This document shows positions 36,128 through 45,392 of a stretch of 64,000 nt of DNA, one piece after another. The DNA is taken from NCBI GenBank assembly GCA_910583875.1, contig CAJTXT010000003.1:186001-250000 (forward strand), in the 5' to 3' direction. The number at the start of each line of letters is the position of its first letter. The first letter of the stretch is position 1. The notes beneath the pieces were generated by a model, which did not search any database, was not told where the DNA came from, and saw nothing but the letters and a program-made list of their open reading frames with translations. This stretch comes from an uncultured Vampirovibrio sp. (GTDB taxonomy: Bacteria > Cyanobacteriota > Vampirovibrionia > Gastranaerophilales > Gastranaerophilaceae). The translations under genes were made by a program, and so were the position numbers.

Positions 36128-37291
36128 TTATTTTGCATTTGTCCATTTATTATCTGTGTTTTCAAATGTTAGTTTACGTAAAAGAATATTTTTACTGTTA
36201 GATATTCGAACAATAACATTATCTTTATCTACTTGTTCAATTTGAGCAGTTGTTTGTTTTTCTACATTTGTAATTTCATAAGGGATATTTGAATCTTTTT
36301 TATATTTTTCAATTGCGTATGGCTTACCTGTTGCAATATTTATATATGATACAGTCCCTGTTTTTGGATCTATTTCCCTTGTTGTATGGTTAAGTGTTGT
36401 ATATATGTGTTTTCTTATAGGATTAAATCCAAGTTCTTGATTTAATACTTTATAATCTAAATCAGTAATTTTTTTAATACTGCCGTCTGCATTATATTCA
36501 GTTAAACATTCTTTTGTAGAAGAAACAGGTGTATCTTGGTTTCTGCCGTCATAATATTGAACATTTGTTTCTTCTGTTCTTGTTGGTCTGCAGTTTGATG
36601 CAAATATTGTTGTTTTTATATCAGCACTTTTATTTTGTGTTTTTGTTTCATATTCAAATTCACTGACTGGCTCGCCATTTTTAAAGTTTGTGATTTTAGT
36701 TTTGTATCCCATAGCAGCTCTTGTTCCAGGATTTAATATATTTGTTTGTACTCGTTCTGGTGTTGTTCCATCTTCTTCCAAATTAACAATTTGAGAGCCT
36801 TCTTCTTTTCTTTTACCTGATTCATAAACATCTGAAAATTCAGTAAGTTCTGTGCTTGAAAGTTTTCCGTTAGAACTATATGTTTCTATATAAATAAATC
36901 TATTATTATCGCTTGTCCAAATTATTTTCTTACCGCTTCTAGTATTAGGCATGATAAATTTATTTTCTAATAAAAGACCTTCCGGACGATTTAGTTTTGG
37001 ATTTTTATTTTCAAACTCTATAAGATATTTTTCACCATCGCTATAAAAACCACCTACTTGTTCATCCTTATAAGTTCTAGTAAGTTGTCCGCTAAATGGT
37101 TTGCCATCAATTGTTGCAGTGTCAAAATTAATTACGCCGCCATTTTGAATAAAATCTTTTTGTTTTTGTTGTAGGGCTGTTGAGTCAAATTTAGGGTTTT
37201 TCTTTAATTGTGAAAAAGATATAGCATTTGTTGAATTTGTTTTATTTGAATAAATATTTCGTGTTGAAAACGAAACTGGAGCAATCTTCAT
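36128..37291 (-). CDS. Lineage-specific repeat protein
   Basis: A 387-residue protein beginning MKIAPVSFSTRNIYSN, with an SFS tag and a second AISFSQLKK. The body is beta-rich with repeats such as YSDGEKYLIEF, YSSNGKLSSTEL and YNADGSIKKI, like those of the J-domain protein at 20623 and the RHS-like style. There is no J segment, signal peptide or membrane helix. Function is unknown. The candidate structured RNA lies upstream on the same strand. Confidence 0.68.
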   Translation of the reverse strand: MKIAPVSFSTRNIYSNKTNSTNAISFSQLKKNPKFDSTALQQKQKDFIQNGGVINFDTATIDGKPFSGQLTRTYKDEQVGGFYSDGEKYLIEFENKNPKLNRPEGLLLENKFIMPNTRSGKKIIWTSDNNRFIYIETYSSNGKLSSTELTEFSDVYESGKRKEEGSQIVNLEEDGTTPERVQTNILNPGTRAAMGYKTKITNFKNGEPVSEFEYETKTQNKSADIKTTIFASNCRPTRTEETNVQYYDGRNQDTPVSSTKECLTEYNADGSIKKITDLDYKVLNQELGFNPIRKHIYTTLNHTTREIDPKTGTVSYINIATGKPYAIEKYKKDSNIPYEITNVEKQTTAQIEQVDKDNVIVRISNSKNILLRKLTFENTDNKWTNAK

Positions 37292-37398
37292 GTTTATTTC
37301 CTTTGTCTTAATATTTCTCTATGCGATTTTTTTAAAACTTGTAAAAAAAAATTTTGCTAATAATTATTACATGTGGATAAAAATTTTAAGTAACAAAT

Positions 37399-37423
37399 AA
37401 AAAAAAGAGGGCTGTTAAGCCCT
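37399..37423 (-). terminator. Terminator of the candidate RNA
   Basis: On the minus strand AGGGCT and AGCCCT form a stem with a TAAC loop, then TCTTTTTTTT. Confidence 0.82.
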
Positions 37424-37583
37424 ACTGTCTGGAATTAAGAATAGTTGGAAGTATGAAAAAGATACTTATATATAACGAAATAAATGGCTTCTCTACAATT
37501 CGACACATGGGCTAAATAAAAATTACCCATATAGGTAATATAAAAACAAAGCATTAAGTGCATATAATACACTTAATGCTGAA
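37399..37583 (-). ncRNA. Candidate structured small RNA (about 185 nt)
   Basis: The 427-base gap between the divergent genes at 37291 and 37719 holds a minus-strand unit: TATAAT at 37590-37595, then hairpins GCATTAAGTG/CACTTAATGC (37551-37579), ATTACC/GGTAAT (37523-37540) and AAGTAT/ATACTT (about 37452-37470), then the terminator. No coding frame of note is inside. I could not match it to RNase P, tmRNA, SRP RNA or a known riboswitch. It could be a 6S-like RNA or an attenuated leader of the 36128 gene. Confidence 0.5.
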
Positions 37584-37635
37584 ACGCTTATTATACAATG
37601 TTTTGAGAAAATATTATTTTTTATGTATAGAGCTA

Positions 37636-37664
37636 TTGACAAAAAATTTTTTCTAATACATAAT
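37636..37664 (+). promoter_or_regulatory. Sigma-70-type promoter for the 37719 gene
   Basis: TTGACA (37636-37641), a 17-base spacer and CATAAT (37659-37664), 54 bases before the ATG. Confidence 0.78.
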
Positions 37665-37718
37665 AAATATATAAAATAAAGTGTATATAAAACACTTAAC
37701 AAAGAAGAGGAATTAAAA

Positions 37719-38003
37719 ATGAAAATAAATGCAATTAGTTCATTTAATTATAATTTAAACAGACCAAGCTTTAAACATACTGCTGTTCCATATCCTGAAT
37801 ATGAAAGTGCTTATTCTTATAATAATGATTCAGAATTTGTAAGTAAGAAAGTTGATTCTGTAGTTTCTAAATTAGCTGCTTTATTCAGCCCAAAAGTTTC
37901 TAAAGAAGCTAAAGCTATAAAATCTGATATTGACAGCATTTACAATGATAATAAAGTTGTTGTTAAAGACCCGAGAAAAAAATCATTATCGTATGTAGCA
38001 TAG
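37719..38003 (+). CDS. Lineage-specific small protein with SFK motif
   Basis: A 94-residue protein, MKINAISSFNYNLN then RPSFKHTAVPYPEYESAY, a basic/polar helix and a KKSLSYVA tail. The SFK plus PYPEYE block near the N-terminus is what I associate with gut Melainabacteria proteins. It has a good sigma-70 promoter and AGAGG before the ATG. No domain or membrane segment. Function is unknown. Confidence 0.72.
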   Translation: MKINAISSFNYNLNRPSFKHTAVPYPEYESAYSYNNDSEFVSKKVDSVVSKLAALFSPKVSKEAKAIKSDIDSIYNDNKVVVKDPRKKSLSYVA

Positions 38004-38009
38004 ATATAT

Positions 38010-38903
38010 TTAGTTCTCTTTCTCATTAACAACCCATTTTTTTCTTAATTGCCATTGCAATATTGTTAGAATAAATATAAAAATAAATAATATATATGCT
38101 ATTGCTGAGGCTTTGCCTATATTAAAAAATTCAAAAGCATTTTTGTACAACCAATATACTAATATATTGGTTGTATTATTAGGTCCGCCTTGTGTCATTA
38201 AATAAATAAGGTCAAATACTTGAAATGAACTAATAGTTGTTATTAATAAAACAAAAAATATTGTCGGGCTCATTAACGGAATTGTAATTTTAAAAAAGGT
38301 TTTTATATTATCAGCACCATCAATTTTTGCTGCTTCAAAAACTTGTTCACTTAATGACGAAAAACCCGAAAGAAATATTATCATGTTGTAGCCGACTAAT
38401 TTCCATACCGAAACAAAAATAAGAACACCCATTGCTAAATTTGTATCATATAACCATTGTAAATTAGATTTTAATAGCGAATTGATAAAACCTATATTAG
38501 GATCAAATATCCATTGCCAAACCATTGCTATTACAATCATTGGTGTTATAAACGGTAAAAAATAAGCAGTTTTAAAAATTTCTTTACCTAGTATTTTACT
38601 ATTTATAATTGCTGCTAGTATTAAAGGAAAAATAGTCGCAAATACTGTAACAGATACTGCATAGATTATTGTATTCTTAAATATAAACCAAAATTCATGC
38701 GATGAAAGTAAATCCAAATAATTTTCAATGCCTGTAAATTTGAGAGTTGTAATTAAATTCCACTTAAAAAAACTTAAAATGAAAGAAACAATTGAAGGTA
38801 GAAAAATAAAGAGGAAACAGCCTAATATTGATGGTAAAAGAAAGGCGTATACCCATATATTGATTGGTTTATGTTTTTTTTCTTTATAACAATTTCTTAT
38901 CAT
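38010..38903 (-). CDS. Sugar ABC transporter permease (MalF/UgpA type)
   Basis: A 297-residue inner-membrane protein with six hydrophobic helices and the ABC permease EAA loop EAAKIDGADNIKTFFKITIPL. FLPSIVSFILSFFKWN and LPFITPMIVIAMVWQWIFDP are typical of carbohydrate uptake permeases. The partner permease and ATPase are not adjacent; a matching solute-binding protein lies at 48691. The substrate may be an oligosaccharide, which would fit the amylase at 57713. Confidence 0.9.
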   Translation of the reverse strand: MIRNCYKEKKHKPINIWVYAFLLPSILGCFLFIFLPSIVSFILSFFKWNLITTLKFTGIENYLDLLSSHEFWFIFKNTIIYAVSVTVFATIFPLILAAIINSKILGKEIFKTAYFLPFITPMIVIAMVWQWIFDPNIGFINSLLKSNLQWLYDTNLAMGVLIFVSVWKLVGYNMIIFLSGFSSLSEQVFEAAKIDGADNIKTFFKITIPLMSPTIFFVLLITTISSFQVFDLIYLMTQGGPNNTTNILVYWLYKNAFEFFNIGKASAIAYILFIFIFILTILQWQLRKKWVVNEKEN

Positions 38904-38977
38904 CTTTGATTTTGGTTTGAATTCTTTTTATAATGATAAGTATAGTAGTTTTTTTAATTATAGACAAGGATATAAAA

Positions 38978-40465
38978 ATGACAAATACAATTGATTTTAG
39001 TGCTTTTGGTAAAAATGATATTAGAGGCATTTACGGTCAAAATGTTACTGAAGAACTTTTTTATTATACTGGTAAAGGCTTTGTAAAATATATTGAAGAA
39101 AAAACAGGTTTATACCCTAATGATATTTGGATAAGTATAACTCGCGATGCAAGACTTCATTCTGAGTCTTTGTCGAAAGCATTAATAAAAGGTATTACAC
39201 ATGCAGGTGCTAATGCTGTTAATTTAGACGTTGCGCCAACTCCTATAGGGTATTATTCAGAATTTGCTGCATTCCCGGAAACTATCTGTAAAGATGTAGT
39301 AATTTCAGGTGCTCTAATTGTTACAGCAAGTCATAATCCTTCTGAATACAATGGCTTGAAGATGACCTTTAATAAATCTTCTTTAAATGAAGAAGAAATT
39401 AAAAAAGTAAAAGAACAAACAATGCTTCAAATGAATAATGATATTACATCTGTTAAACATGGCGAATCTAGGCTTTACAATATTATTCCACAGTATATAG
39501 ATTTTCTAGTTTCAAAATTTGGTCATATTGGAGAAGGAATAAAAGTTGTTGTAGATAGTGCAAATGGTACAGGTGGTGTTGTTGCCCCTAAATTGTATAG
39601 AGATTTGGGCTGCGAAGTTATTGAATTATACTCAGAACCAGATGGAAGATTCCCAAATCATCATCCAAATCCAAGTGCTTTATCAACACTTGATGATATA
39701 AAGAAAAAAGTTGTAGAAACAGGTGCAGATTTAGGTATTGCATTTGATGGCGATTCTGACAGATTAGGTGTTATAGATGCCGAAGGAAATGCTTTAACCG
39801 GTGATGTTCTTTTATATATATATGCCCAAGATGTTATAAAAGAATTATCTTTACGCGGTGAAAAGCCTGTTGTTGTATCAGAGGTAAAATGTTCTCAAGT
39901 CCTTTATGATGAAATAAATAATAATGGCGGTATAGCTATTATGGCGAAGACTGGACATGGCTATATTAAATCTAAAATGAAAGAGACAGATGCTATTCTT
40001 GCAGGAGAAATGTCCGGTCACATGTTCTTTAAAGATAGATATTATGGTTTTGATGACGCTGTTTATGCCGGCTGCCGTATTATTGAAATTATTGCAAAAA
40101 ATAAAAAAGCTAATTCTGAATTTAAACTTTCTGATTTATTAGAACCGTTTAACCGTGTATGTACATTAGAAGAAGTAAGACATACTTGTAAAAATGAACT
40201 TAAGAAAAAAGTTTTGTCTAGTGTTTCAGAAAAAATTAAAAATGATAATACAATTTTTGGAACAAAAATAAATGATATAGTAACTATAGACGGGTTAAGA
40301 ATTATTTTTGAAGATGGGTTTGCTTTAATAAGACAAAGTAATACAGAGCCTGTCTTTACCCTTAGATTTGAGGCAGTTACAAAAGAAAAAGCAACTCATT
40401 ATAAAAAAGTAATGGTTTCATTATTGGATGAAATTATACAAGAATGTACAGATAGCGAGGACTGA
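38978..40465 (+). CDS. Phosphomannomutase/phosphoglucomutase
   Basis: About 495 residues from the ATG at 38978 (CAAGGA 7 bases upstream). An alpha-D-phosphohexomutase: FGKNDIRGIYG, catalytic Ser118 in TASHNPSEYNG, Mg loop FDGDSDRLGVID at 256-267, sugar-specificity loop GEMSGH and phosphate loop RQSNTEP. It interconverts 1- and 6-phosphates of glucose and/or mannose, feeding glycan precursor synthesis. Overlaps sppA by one base. Confidence 0.9.
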   Translation: MTNTIDFSAFGKNDIRGIYGQNVTEELFYYTGKGFVKYIEEKTGLYPNDIWISITRDARLHSESLSKALIKGITHAGANAVNLDVAPTPIGYYSEFAAFPETICKDVVISGALIVTASHNPSEYNGLKMTFNKSSLNEEEIKKVKEQTMLQMNNDITSVKHGESRLYNIIPQYIDFLVSKFGHIGEGIKVVVDSANGTGGVVAPKLYRDLGCEVIELYSEPDGRFPNHHPNPSALSTLDDIKKKVVETGADLGIAFDGDSDRLGVIDAEGNALTGDVLLYIYAQDVIKELSLRGEKPVVVSEVKCSQVLYDEINNNGGIAIMAKTGHGYIKSKMKETDAILAGEMSGHMFFKDRYYGFDDAVYAGCRIIEIIAKNKKANSEFKLSDLLEPFNRVCTLEEVRHTCKNELKKKVLSSVSEKIKNDNTIFGTKINDIVTIDGLRIIFEDGFALIRQSNTEPVFTLRFEAVTKEKATHYKKVMVSLLDEIIQECTDSED

Positions 40466-41469
40466 TGAAAGCTTCATTAATAGCCAAAATATTGGTGTTG
40501 TTATGTTTTTGTTCACTTATACTTGGTATTTTTTCTATTGATAAACAAAAACCATATCAAGAAAATAATAAATCGAGCATAAATATAAAAACAAATTCTA
40601 ATAAAATTGCAGTAATAGAATTAGATGGTGCAATTGCTTCATCTGCAGATAGCAGTTTTTTTTCAAAAGAAGCAAATGCTTCAAATATGCTGAAGTCATT
40701 AAAAATGGCGAGGGAAGATAAAGATGTTCAAGGTGTAATTTTAAAAATTAATTCTCCCGGCGGTACTGTTGGAATGTCTCAAAGTATTTATAATCAAGTA
40801 TTAAAAGTAAGAAAAGATAAACCTGTTATTGCGGTTATGGATGATGTTGCAGCAAGCGGCGGTTATTATATAGCTTCTGCTGCTGATAGAATTATAGCCC
40901 AAGAAGGTACTTTAACAGGCAGTGTTGGCGTTATTTTCTCTTTTATGGATTATCATAATCTTTTGACTGATAAATTGAACATAAAACCTGTTGTAATTAA
41001 AAGCGGAAAATTTAAAGATATTGCTTCCGGTACAAGAGAAATGACTCTTGAAGAAAAAGAGCTTATGCAAGACATTGTTAATGATTCATATCAACAATTT
41101 TTAAATGCAATAAGAAATGGAAGAATACAACGAAATGATAATTATTCTGCTGTAAAAACAGCATTGACTGAAGAAAATCTTAAAAAATATGCTGATGGTC
41201 GTGTTTTTACTGGGAAAATGGCTAAAAAAATTGGTTATGTTGATGAAACCGGTGATATCGATACAGCAAAAATTATGATAGAAAAAATGGCACAAGAAAA
41301 ATTTGGTAATAAACTAAATGTTAAATTGATTAGTTATAATAAACGCAGTACTTTTAGTGATTATTTAAATGGACTTACCGAATATAGTACAAAAGGTACT
41401 CTTAAAGTAACTGATATTGTTCCAACAAGTATGATATTAAATAGAAAGCCTTTATATTTATGGGAATAA
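40465..41469 (+). CDS. sppA: Signal peptide peptidase SppA, short form
   Basis: A 334-residue S49 peptidase with one N-terminal membrane anchor (residues 5-24). Nucleophile Ser131 lies in VAASGGYYIAS and the general-base Lys182 in SGKFKDIASG; INSPGGTVGMS is the oxyanion region. The single-domain form is typical of Gram-positives and cyanobacteria-type short SppA. It degrades cleaved signal peptides in the membrane. Overlaps its neighbours at both ends. Confidence 0.92.
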   Translation: MKASLIAKILVLLCFCSLILGIFSIDKQKPYQENNKSSINIKTNSNKIAVIELDGAIASSADSSFFSKEANASNMLKSLKMAREDKDVQGVILKINSPGGTVGMSQSIYNQVLKVRKDKPVIAVMDDVAASGGYYIASAADRIIAQEGTLTGSVGVIFSFMDYHNLLTDKLNIKPVVIKSGKFKDIASGTREMTLEEKELMQDIVNDSYQQFLNAIRNGRIQRNDNYSAVKTALTEENLKKYADGRVFTGKMAKKIGYVDETGDIDTAKIMIEKMAQEKFGNKLNVKLISYNKRSTFSDYLNGLTEYSTKGTLKVTDIVPTSMILNRKPLYLWE

Positions 41470-42038
41470 CTACAGACGAATTTTTTGAAAATATATATAA
41501 AGTTATTTTTAATCCAAAAGAGTTTTTTGAGCAAAAGGACATGACTGTCTCTGTTCGTTTGGCCTTGGCTACTATTATACTGATTGCGGTAATTAATAAA
41601 TTTTCTTTTGGAATTTTTGATGGTTCTGTTTTAAAAATTTCGTTTATATTTTCATTAATTTGGGGTGTTATTTCTGTTGTTATACTTTGGTTTTTAACTG
41701 CATTATTTTTTGAATATATTGCTAAAATTTTTAATAGAGACGGAAATCTTGAAAAATTATTGTTTTTAACTGCATTTGCACCGGTTCCTTATATGTTTTT
41801 TGCTCCGCTTAATTTAATAAAGAATATAGGAGAAATAGGCTATATTATTGCAACACTTATAGAAGTTTTATTATACTTTTTGATAATATTTCTATATGCT
41901 TTAGCTCTTAGAACTGTATATAATATAACAATTTCACGAGCATTTATGTTAATTTTTATTCCGTTTTTATCTTTATTTTTTGCAATTTATTGGCTAGTGT
42001 GCTTTATTTCTAAAATATGGTATATATTTTCCATATAG
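41460..42038 (+). CDS. Yip1-like membrane protein
   Basis: A 192-residue protein with about five hydrophobic helices and the NPKEFFEQ opening typical of bacterial Yip1-domain proteins. Overlaps sppA by 10 bases. Role unknown. Confidence 0.75.
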   Translation: MGITTDEFFENIYKVIFNPKEFFEQKDMTVSVRLALATIILIAVINKFSFGIFDGSVLKISFIFSLIWGVISVVILWFLTALFFEYIAKIFNRDGNLEKLLFLTAFAPVPYMFFAPLNLIKNIGEIGYIIATLIEVLLYFLIIFLYALALRTVYNITISRAFMLIFIPFLSLFFAIYWLVCFISKIWYIFSI

Positions 42039-42049
42039 AGAAAAGAACT

Positions 42050-42922
42050 ATGAAAAAATATATATTAACAATATTAATATTACTTCTAACTACTAATATA
42101 TACGCTGAAGCACAGTTGACTCCGAAAGAAACAATGAGTGCTATAGAAAACAATGTTTTTGGTTATGAATATAATACTGATACAGATATTAAACGTATAG
42201 AAAGAATTGAAGAACATTTATATGGTCAGAAAAAAACAGGTACTCTTCAAAAACGTCTTGAAAATATTCAAAATGATGCCGGTTTAACTTTAGATGATAA
42301 AAAAGCTGAATTAAATAGTGATAGAAATATAAATTCCAATCGAAATACAAATTTTCCTGACTTAAAGGAAGATGCTACAGTTGAATATCCAATGGTTGAT
42401 AAGATAGAGCAAGAACTTTTTAATACTTGCTATAAAAAAGAAAATATTTATAATCGTTTGAATAGGTTAGAAGAAAAAGTCTTTGGTAAAGCTAGCAATG
42501 AAGATTTAAATACCAGAGTAGATAAACTTGCTTCTGTTATAAGACCTAAAAAACAAATGATGTCTCAACCTCAAAACTATAATTATACGCCAAATGAAAT
42601 GAATGATTATTACAGTAACAGCGGTTTAGAAACAGTAAGTGATCAATCCGTGCCTTTCCAGCTTGCTGCTTTAGAAGAAGATTTATTACGAAATGCATAT
42701 ATGAATGATAATATATCTAATAGATTAAATAGATTAGAGCAAAAATTATTCAACAGAACATTTTCTTCTGATACTGATATTACCAGATTGCAGCGCATAA
42801 TGGTTGCATATGACGCCAAGAAAAATAGTTATAAATATGAAAATAACAGAAAAATGCAAAATATGGCTACAGCAACACAAATAGGCGGAATTTTGTTAAT
42901 GATACTTGCAATGCTTTTATAG
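42050..42922 (+). CDS. Secreted or membrane-anchored repeat protein
   Basis: About 290 residues from the ATG at 42050, which exposes a signal peptide (MKKYILTILILLLTTNIYAE). Three repeats of an amphipathic unit follow: RIEEHLYGQ..GTLQKRLENI, KIEQELFN..IYNRLNRLEEKVFG and ALEEDLLR..ISNRLNRLEQKLFN. A C-terminal hydrophobic helix (GGILLMILAMLL) ends the chain. Similar helical repeats occur in cyanobacterial uncharacterised envelope proteins. It is last in the pgm-sppA-yip1 operon and overlaps the convergent 42917 gene by 6 bases. Confidence 0.72.
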   Translation: MKKYILTILILLLTTNIYAEAQLTPKETMSAIENNVFGYEYNTDTDIKRIERIEEHLYGQKKTGTLQKRLENIQNDAGLTLDDKKAELNSDRNINSNRNTNFPDLKEDATVEYPMVDKIEQELFNTCYKKENIYNRLNRLEEKVFGKASNEDLNTRVDKLASVIRPKKQMMSQPQNYNYTPNEMNDYYSNSGLETVSDQSVPFQLAALEEDLLRNAYMNDNISNRLNRLEQKLFNRTFSSDTDITRLQRIMVAYDAKKNSYKYENNRKMQNMATATQIGGILLMILAMLL

Positions 42923-43531
42923 CTTCATATCTTCAAATAACATGCCTGCAATGTTTTCTTCGGATAAATCATTATCTACCGGAAACGGTATTGTATCAAA
43001 AGGTGTCGAAGTATTTGTGTTGTCTGTCTTTCTTATTTTGTCAACAATATGTTCAGCCCCTTTACTGCCTGCGCTATATCCAGAAAGTGAAGCAGCAGCA
43101 TAAGCTGCACCTTTTGCAACATAAATACCTATTCTAGCCAGTTTATGATTTTGTGCAAAATTTGTATTCATTAATTTTTTGTTTAAGGCATTTAATCCTT
43201 TTTCTGCTAATTGTTCAAAAGTATACATTGTGGCAATACCAGATGCTTGTGAAATACCTGTTTTAACTTTATCATCTGATTTTGCAGTATTGTAAATGCC
43301 GGAAGCAATAATTAAAGGGTAGACTATTTTTCTTGCAATAGCTGCAGCTTTACTGAAAATACCTTTTGCCGGAGCAACAGGAGTGCCGCGAAGTATACCG
43401 GTTCTTGTAACTGTATCAATAGTTCTTGCAGTTTGTGCGCCTGCAATCCCTTCTTTGAATACATTTTCTTCTTTTTTTCCATATACAAAATTTCTAGCTG
43501 CGAAATATGCACAGGAAATACCATTTGGCAT
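42917..43531 (-). CDS. Lineage-specific hypothetical protein, Ala/Gly-rich
   Basis: A 204-residue protein with Ala/Gly-rich hydrophobic stretches (IVYPLIIASGIYNTA, IGIYVAKGAAYAAASLSGYSAG) and a polar acidic C-terminus. AGGGA precedes the ATG, and the leader carries the shared GTTTTTATAT and TAGGTAAGTAATT elements. No known domain. It is similar in style to the 45393 gene. Confidence 0.65.
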   Translation of the reverse strand: MPNGISCAYFAARNFVYGKKEENVFKEGIAGAQTARTIDTVTRTGILRGTPVAPAKGIFSKAAAIARKIVYPLIIASGIYNTAKSDDKVKTGISQASGIATMYTFEQLAEKGLNALNKKLMNTNFAQNHKLARIGIYVAKGAAYAAASLSGYSAGSKGAEHIVDKIRKTDNTNTSTPFDTIPFPVDNDLSEENIAGMLFEDMKL

Positions 43532-43565
43532 ACTAAATTTCCCTATTAAAATTACTTACCTATAG

Positions 43566-43575
43566 ATATAAAAAC
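43566..43575 (-). promoter_or_regulatory. Shared leader element (GTTTTTATAT)
   Basis: Minus-strand GTTTTTATAT 35-44 bases before the 43531 start, then TAGGTAAGTAATT, which also occurs in the 45821 leader. Confidence 0.4.
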
Positions 43576-43734
43576 AATTTATAATGATAAATTTACTCAA
43601 AATAAATAATAATTTACAAATTTAACATTTTATTAACTATAAAATTAATTTATGAGAAAATATGAAAGGAGATTTATTAAAGTACATATTTTAAACTCTG
43701 TCATAGGTATGAGGGTAATTAAAGAGGGGACATT

Positions 43735-45327
43735 ATGAAAGTATTAATAACAGATAAAATAAATGAAGCAGCTGGAAAAATTCTAGAGGATGTGGCTCAA
43801 GTTGATTTTGTCCCAACTCTTAGCGAAGATGAATTGGCAGAAAAAATCAAAGATTATGATGCTTTAATGATAAGAAGCCAAACTAAAGTTACTAAAAAGA
43901 TTTTAGAAGCAGGTAAAAATTTAAAAATAGTAGGTCGTGCAGGTGTTGGTGTAGATAATGTTGATATAGAAGCTGCTACACAAAATGGTATTATTGTTGT
44001 AAATTCTCCGGATGGAAATACTAATGCTGCTGCAGAACATACTTTAGCGTTAATGCTTGCAATGTCAAGAAATATACCTGCAGCAGCAGCTTCAACTAAA
44101 GAAGGTAAGTGGGAACGTTCTAAATTCACAGGTGTTGAAGTTTTTGATAAAACATTAGGTATTATTGGTTTTGGTAAAATTGGTCACCATGTTGCTAATG
44201 TTGCATTGGCTTTAGGCATGAAGGTTGTTGTATCAGACCCTTATACAACAAAAGAAGCAGTTGAAAAAATCGGTGCAAAATATGTTTCAAGCCTTGATGA
44301 ATTTTGGGGGCAATGTGATTATATTACAATTCATACCCCTAAAACAAAAGAAACAACTTCTTTAATAAACAAGAATACTTTAAACAGAATGAAAAAAGGT
44401 GTAAGAATTATTAACTGTGCACGCGGCGGTATTATTGATGAAACTGCCTTGAAAGAAGCTTTAGAATCAGGTCAAGTTCAAGCTGCTGCTATTGACGTTT
44501 TTGAAACAGAACCGGATATTACAGCTTCGCCTTTATATAATTGCCAAGGAAATGTAACAATGACTCCGCATCTTGGGGCAAGTACAAAAGAAGCTCAATT
44601 TAATGTTGCAATTGATGTTGCAGAACAAATTAAAGAAGTATTAACAGGCGGCAGCGCAAAAGCAGCTATAAATATTCCTGCTTTGAAATCTGCTGTTTTA
44701 GAACCTGTTAAAGAATATATGCAATTGGCAGAAAATATTGGGGAACTTGTTCAACAACTTTCTAAAGGTAACTTAAAAAATATAAATATTACTGTTAATG
44801 GTAATTTATCCGAGCTAAATGTTGCTCCATTAGAAGTTGCCGTTCAAAAAGGTATTTTCTCTTCTACCGTAGAAGGTGTTAACTTTGTTAATGCTCCTTT
44901 AATTGCAAAGAAAAGAGGAATTAATATTGTAACTTCTAAATCTCAAAAAGATTGTACTTTTATTGGCTCTATATCAGTTACATTAACAACAGATATAGAT
45001 GAAAATACAGTTACTGGCGCATTAGTTGCTAAAAACATGCCAAGAATTGTAAGAATCAATGATTATAATATGAGTATTGAAGCTGAAGAGCACATGTTAA
45101 TGATTCCTCACGAAAATAAACCTGCAATGGTTGCGAAAGTGGCAGCCGTTATTGGTGAAAACAATATTAATATTAATAGAATGCAAGTTGCTCAAAAATC
45201 TAATAAAAAAGATAATGTTTCTATTATGATTATTACAATTGATAGAGATGTTGATAATAATGTAATGACTACTATTAATGAAATAGATGGCATTCAAAAT
45301 GCACAATATATTAAATTAAATGCATAA
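43735..45327 (+). CDS. serA: D-3-phosphoglycerate dehydrogenase
   Basis: A 530-residue long-form SerA, the first step of serine synthesis from 3-phosphoglycerate. The NAD-binding GFGKIG is at 145-150, catalytic Arg230 in CARGGIIDE, Glu259 and His279 in TPHLGAST. After the catalytic domains comes an intervening domain and a C-terminal ACT domain (VAAVIGENNININRMQVAQ), where serine feedback could act. AGGGGAC precedes the ATG. It supplies serine to CysE (7502). Confidence 0.96.
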   Translation: MKVLITDKINEAAGKILEDVAQVDFVPTLSEDELAEKIKDYDALMIRSQTKVTKKILEAGKNLKIVGRAGVGVDNVDIEAATQNGIIVVNSPDGNTNAAAEHTLALMLAMSRNIPAAAASTKEGKWERSKFTGVEVFDKTLGIIGFGKIGHHVANVALALGMKVVVSDPYTTKEAVEKIGAKYVSSLDEFWGQCDYITIHTPKTKETTSLINKNTLNRMKKGVRIINCARGGIIDETALKEALESGQVQAAAIDVFETEPDITASPLYNCQGNVTMTPHLGASTKEAQFNVAIDVAEQIKEVLTGGSAKAAINIPALKSAVLEPVKEYMQLAENIGELVQQLSKGNLKNINITVNGNLSELNVAPLEVAVQKGIFSSTVEGVNFVNAPLIAKKRGINIVTSKSQKDCTFIGSISVTLTTDIDENTVTGALVAKNMPRIVRINDYNMSIEAEEHMLMIPHENKPAMVAKVAAVIGENNININRMQVAQKSNKKDNVSIMIITIDRDVDNNVMTTINEIDGIQNAQYIKLNA

Positions 45328-45340
45328 AAACCAGAATAAT

Positions 45341-45376
45341 AAAAAATCCCTTACTTTATAAGTAAGGGATTTTTTA
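45341..45376. terminator. serA terminator (bidirectional)
   Basis: AAAAAATCCCTTACTT and AGTAAGGGATTTTTT with a TATA loop, between serA and the convergent 45393 gene. Confidence 0.92.
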
Positions 45377-45392
45377 TTTTATGAATATCTAT

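Noticed and set aside
37399..37583. tmRNA, RNase P RNA or SRP RNA
   Set aside because: None of their conserved cores is present and the length does not fit.
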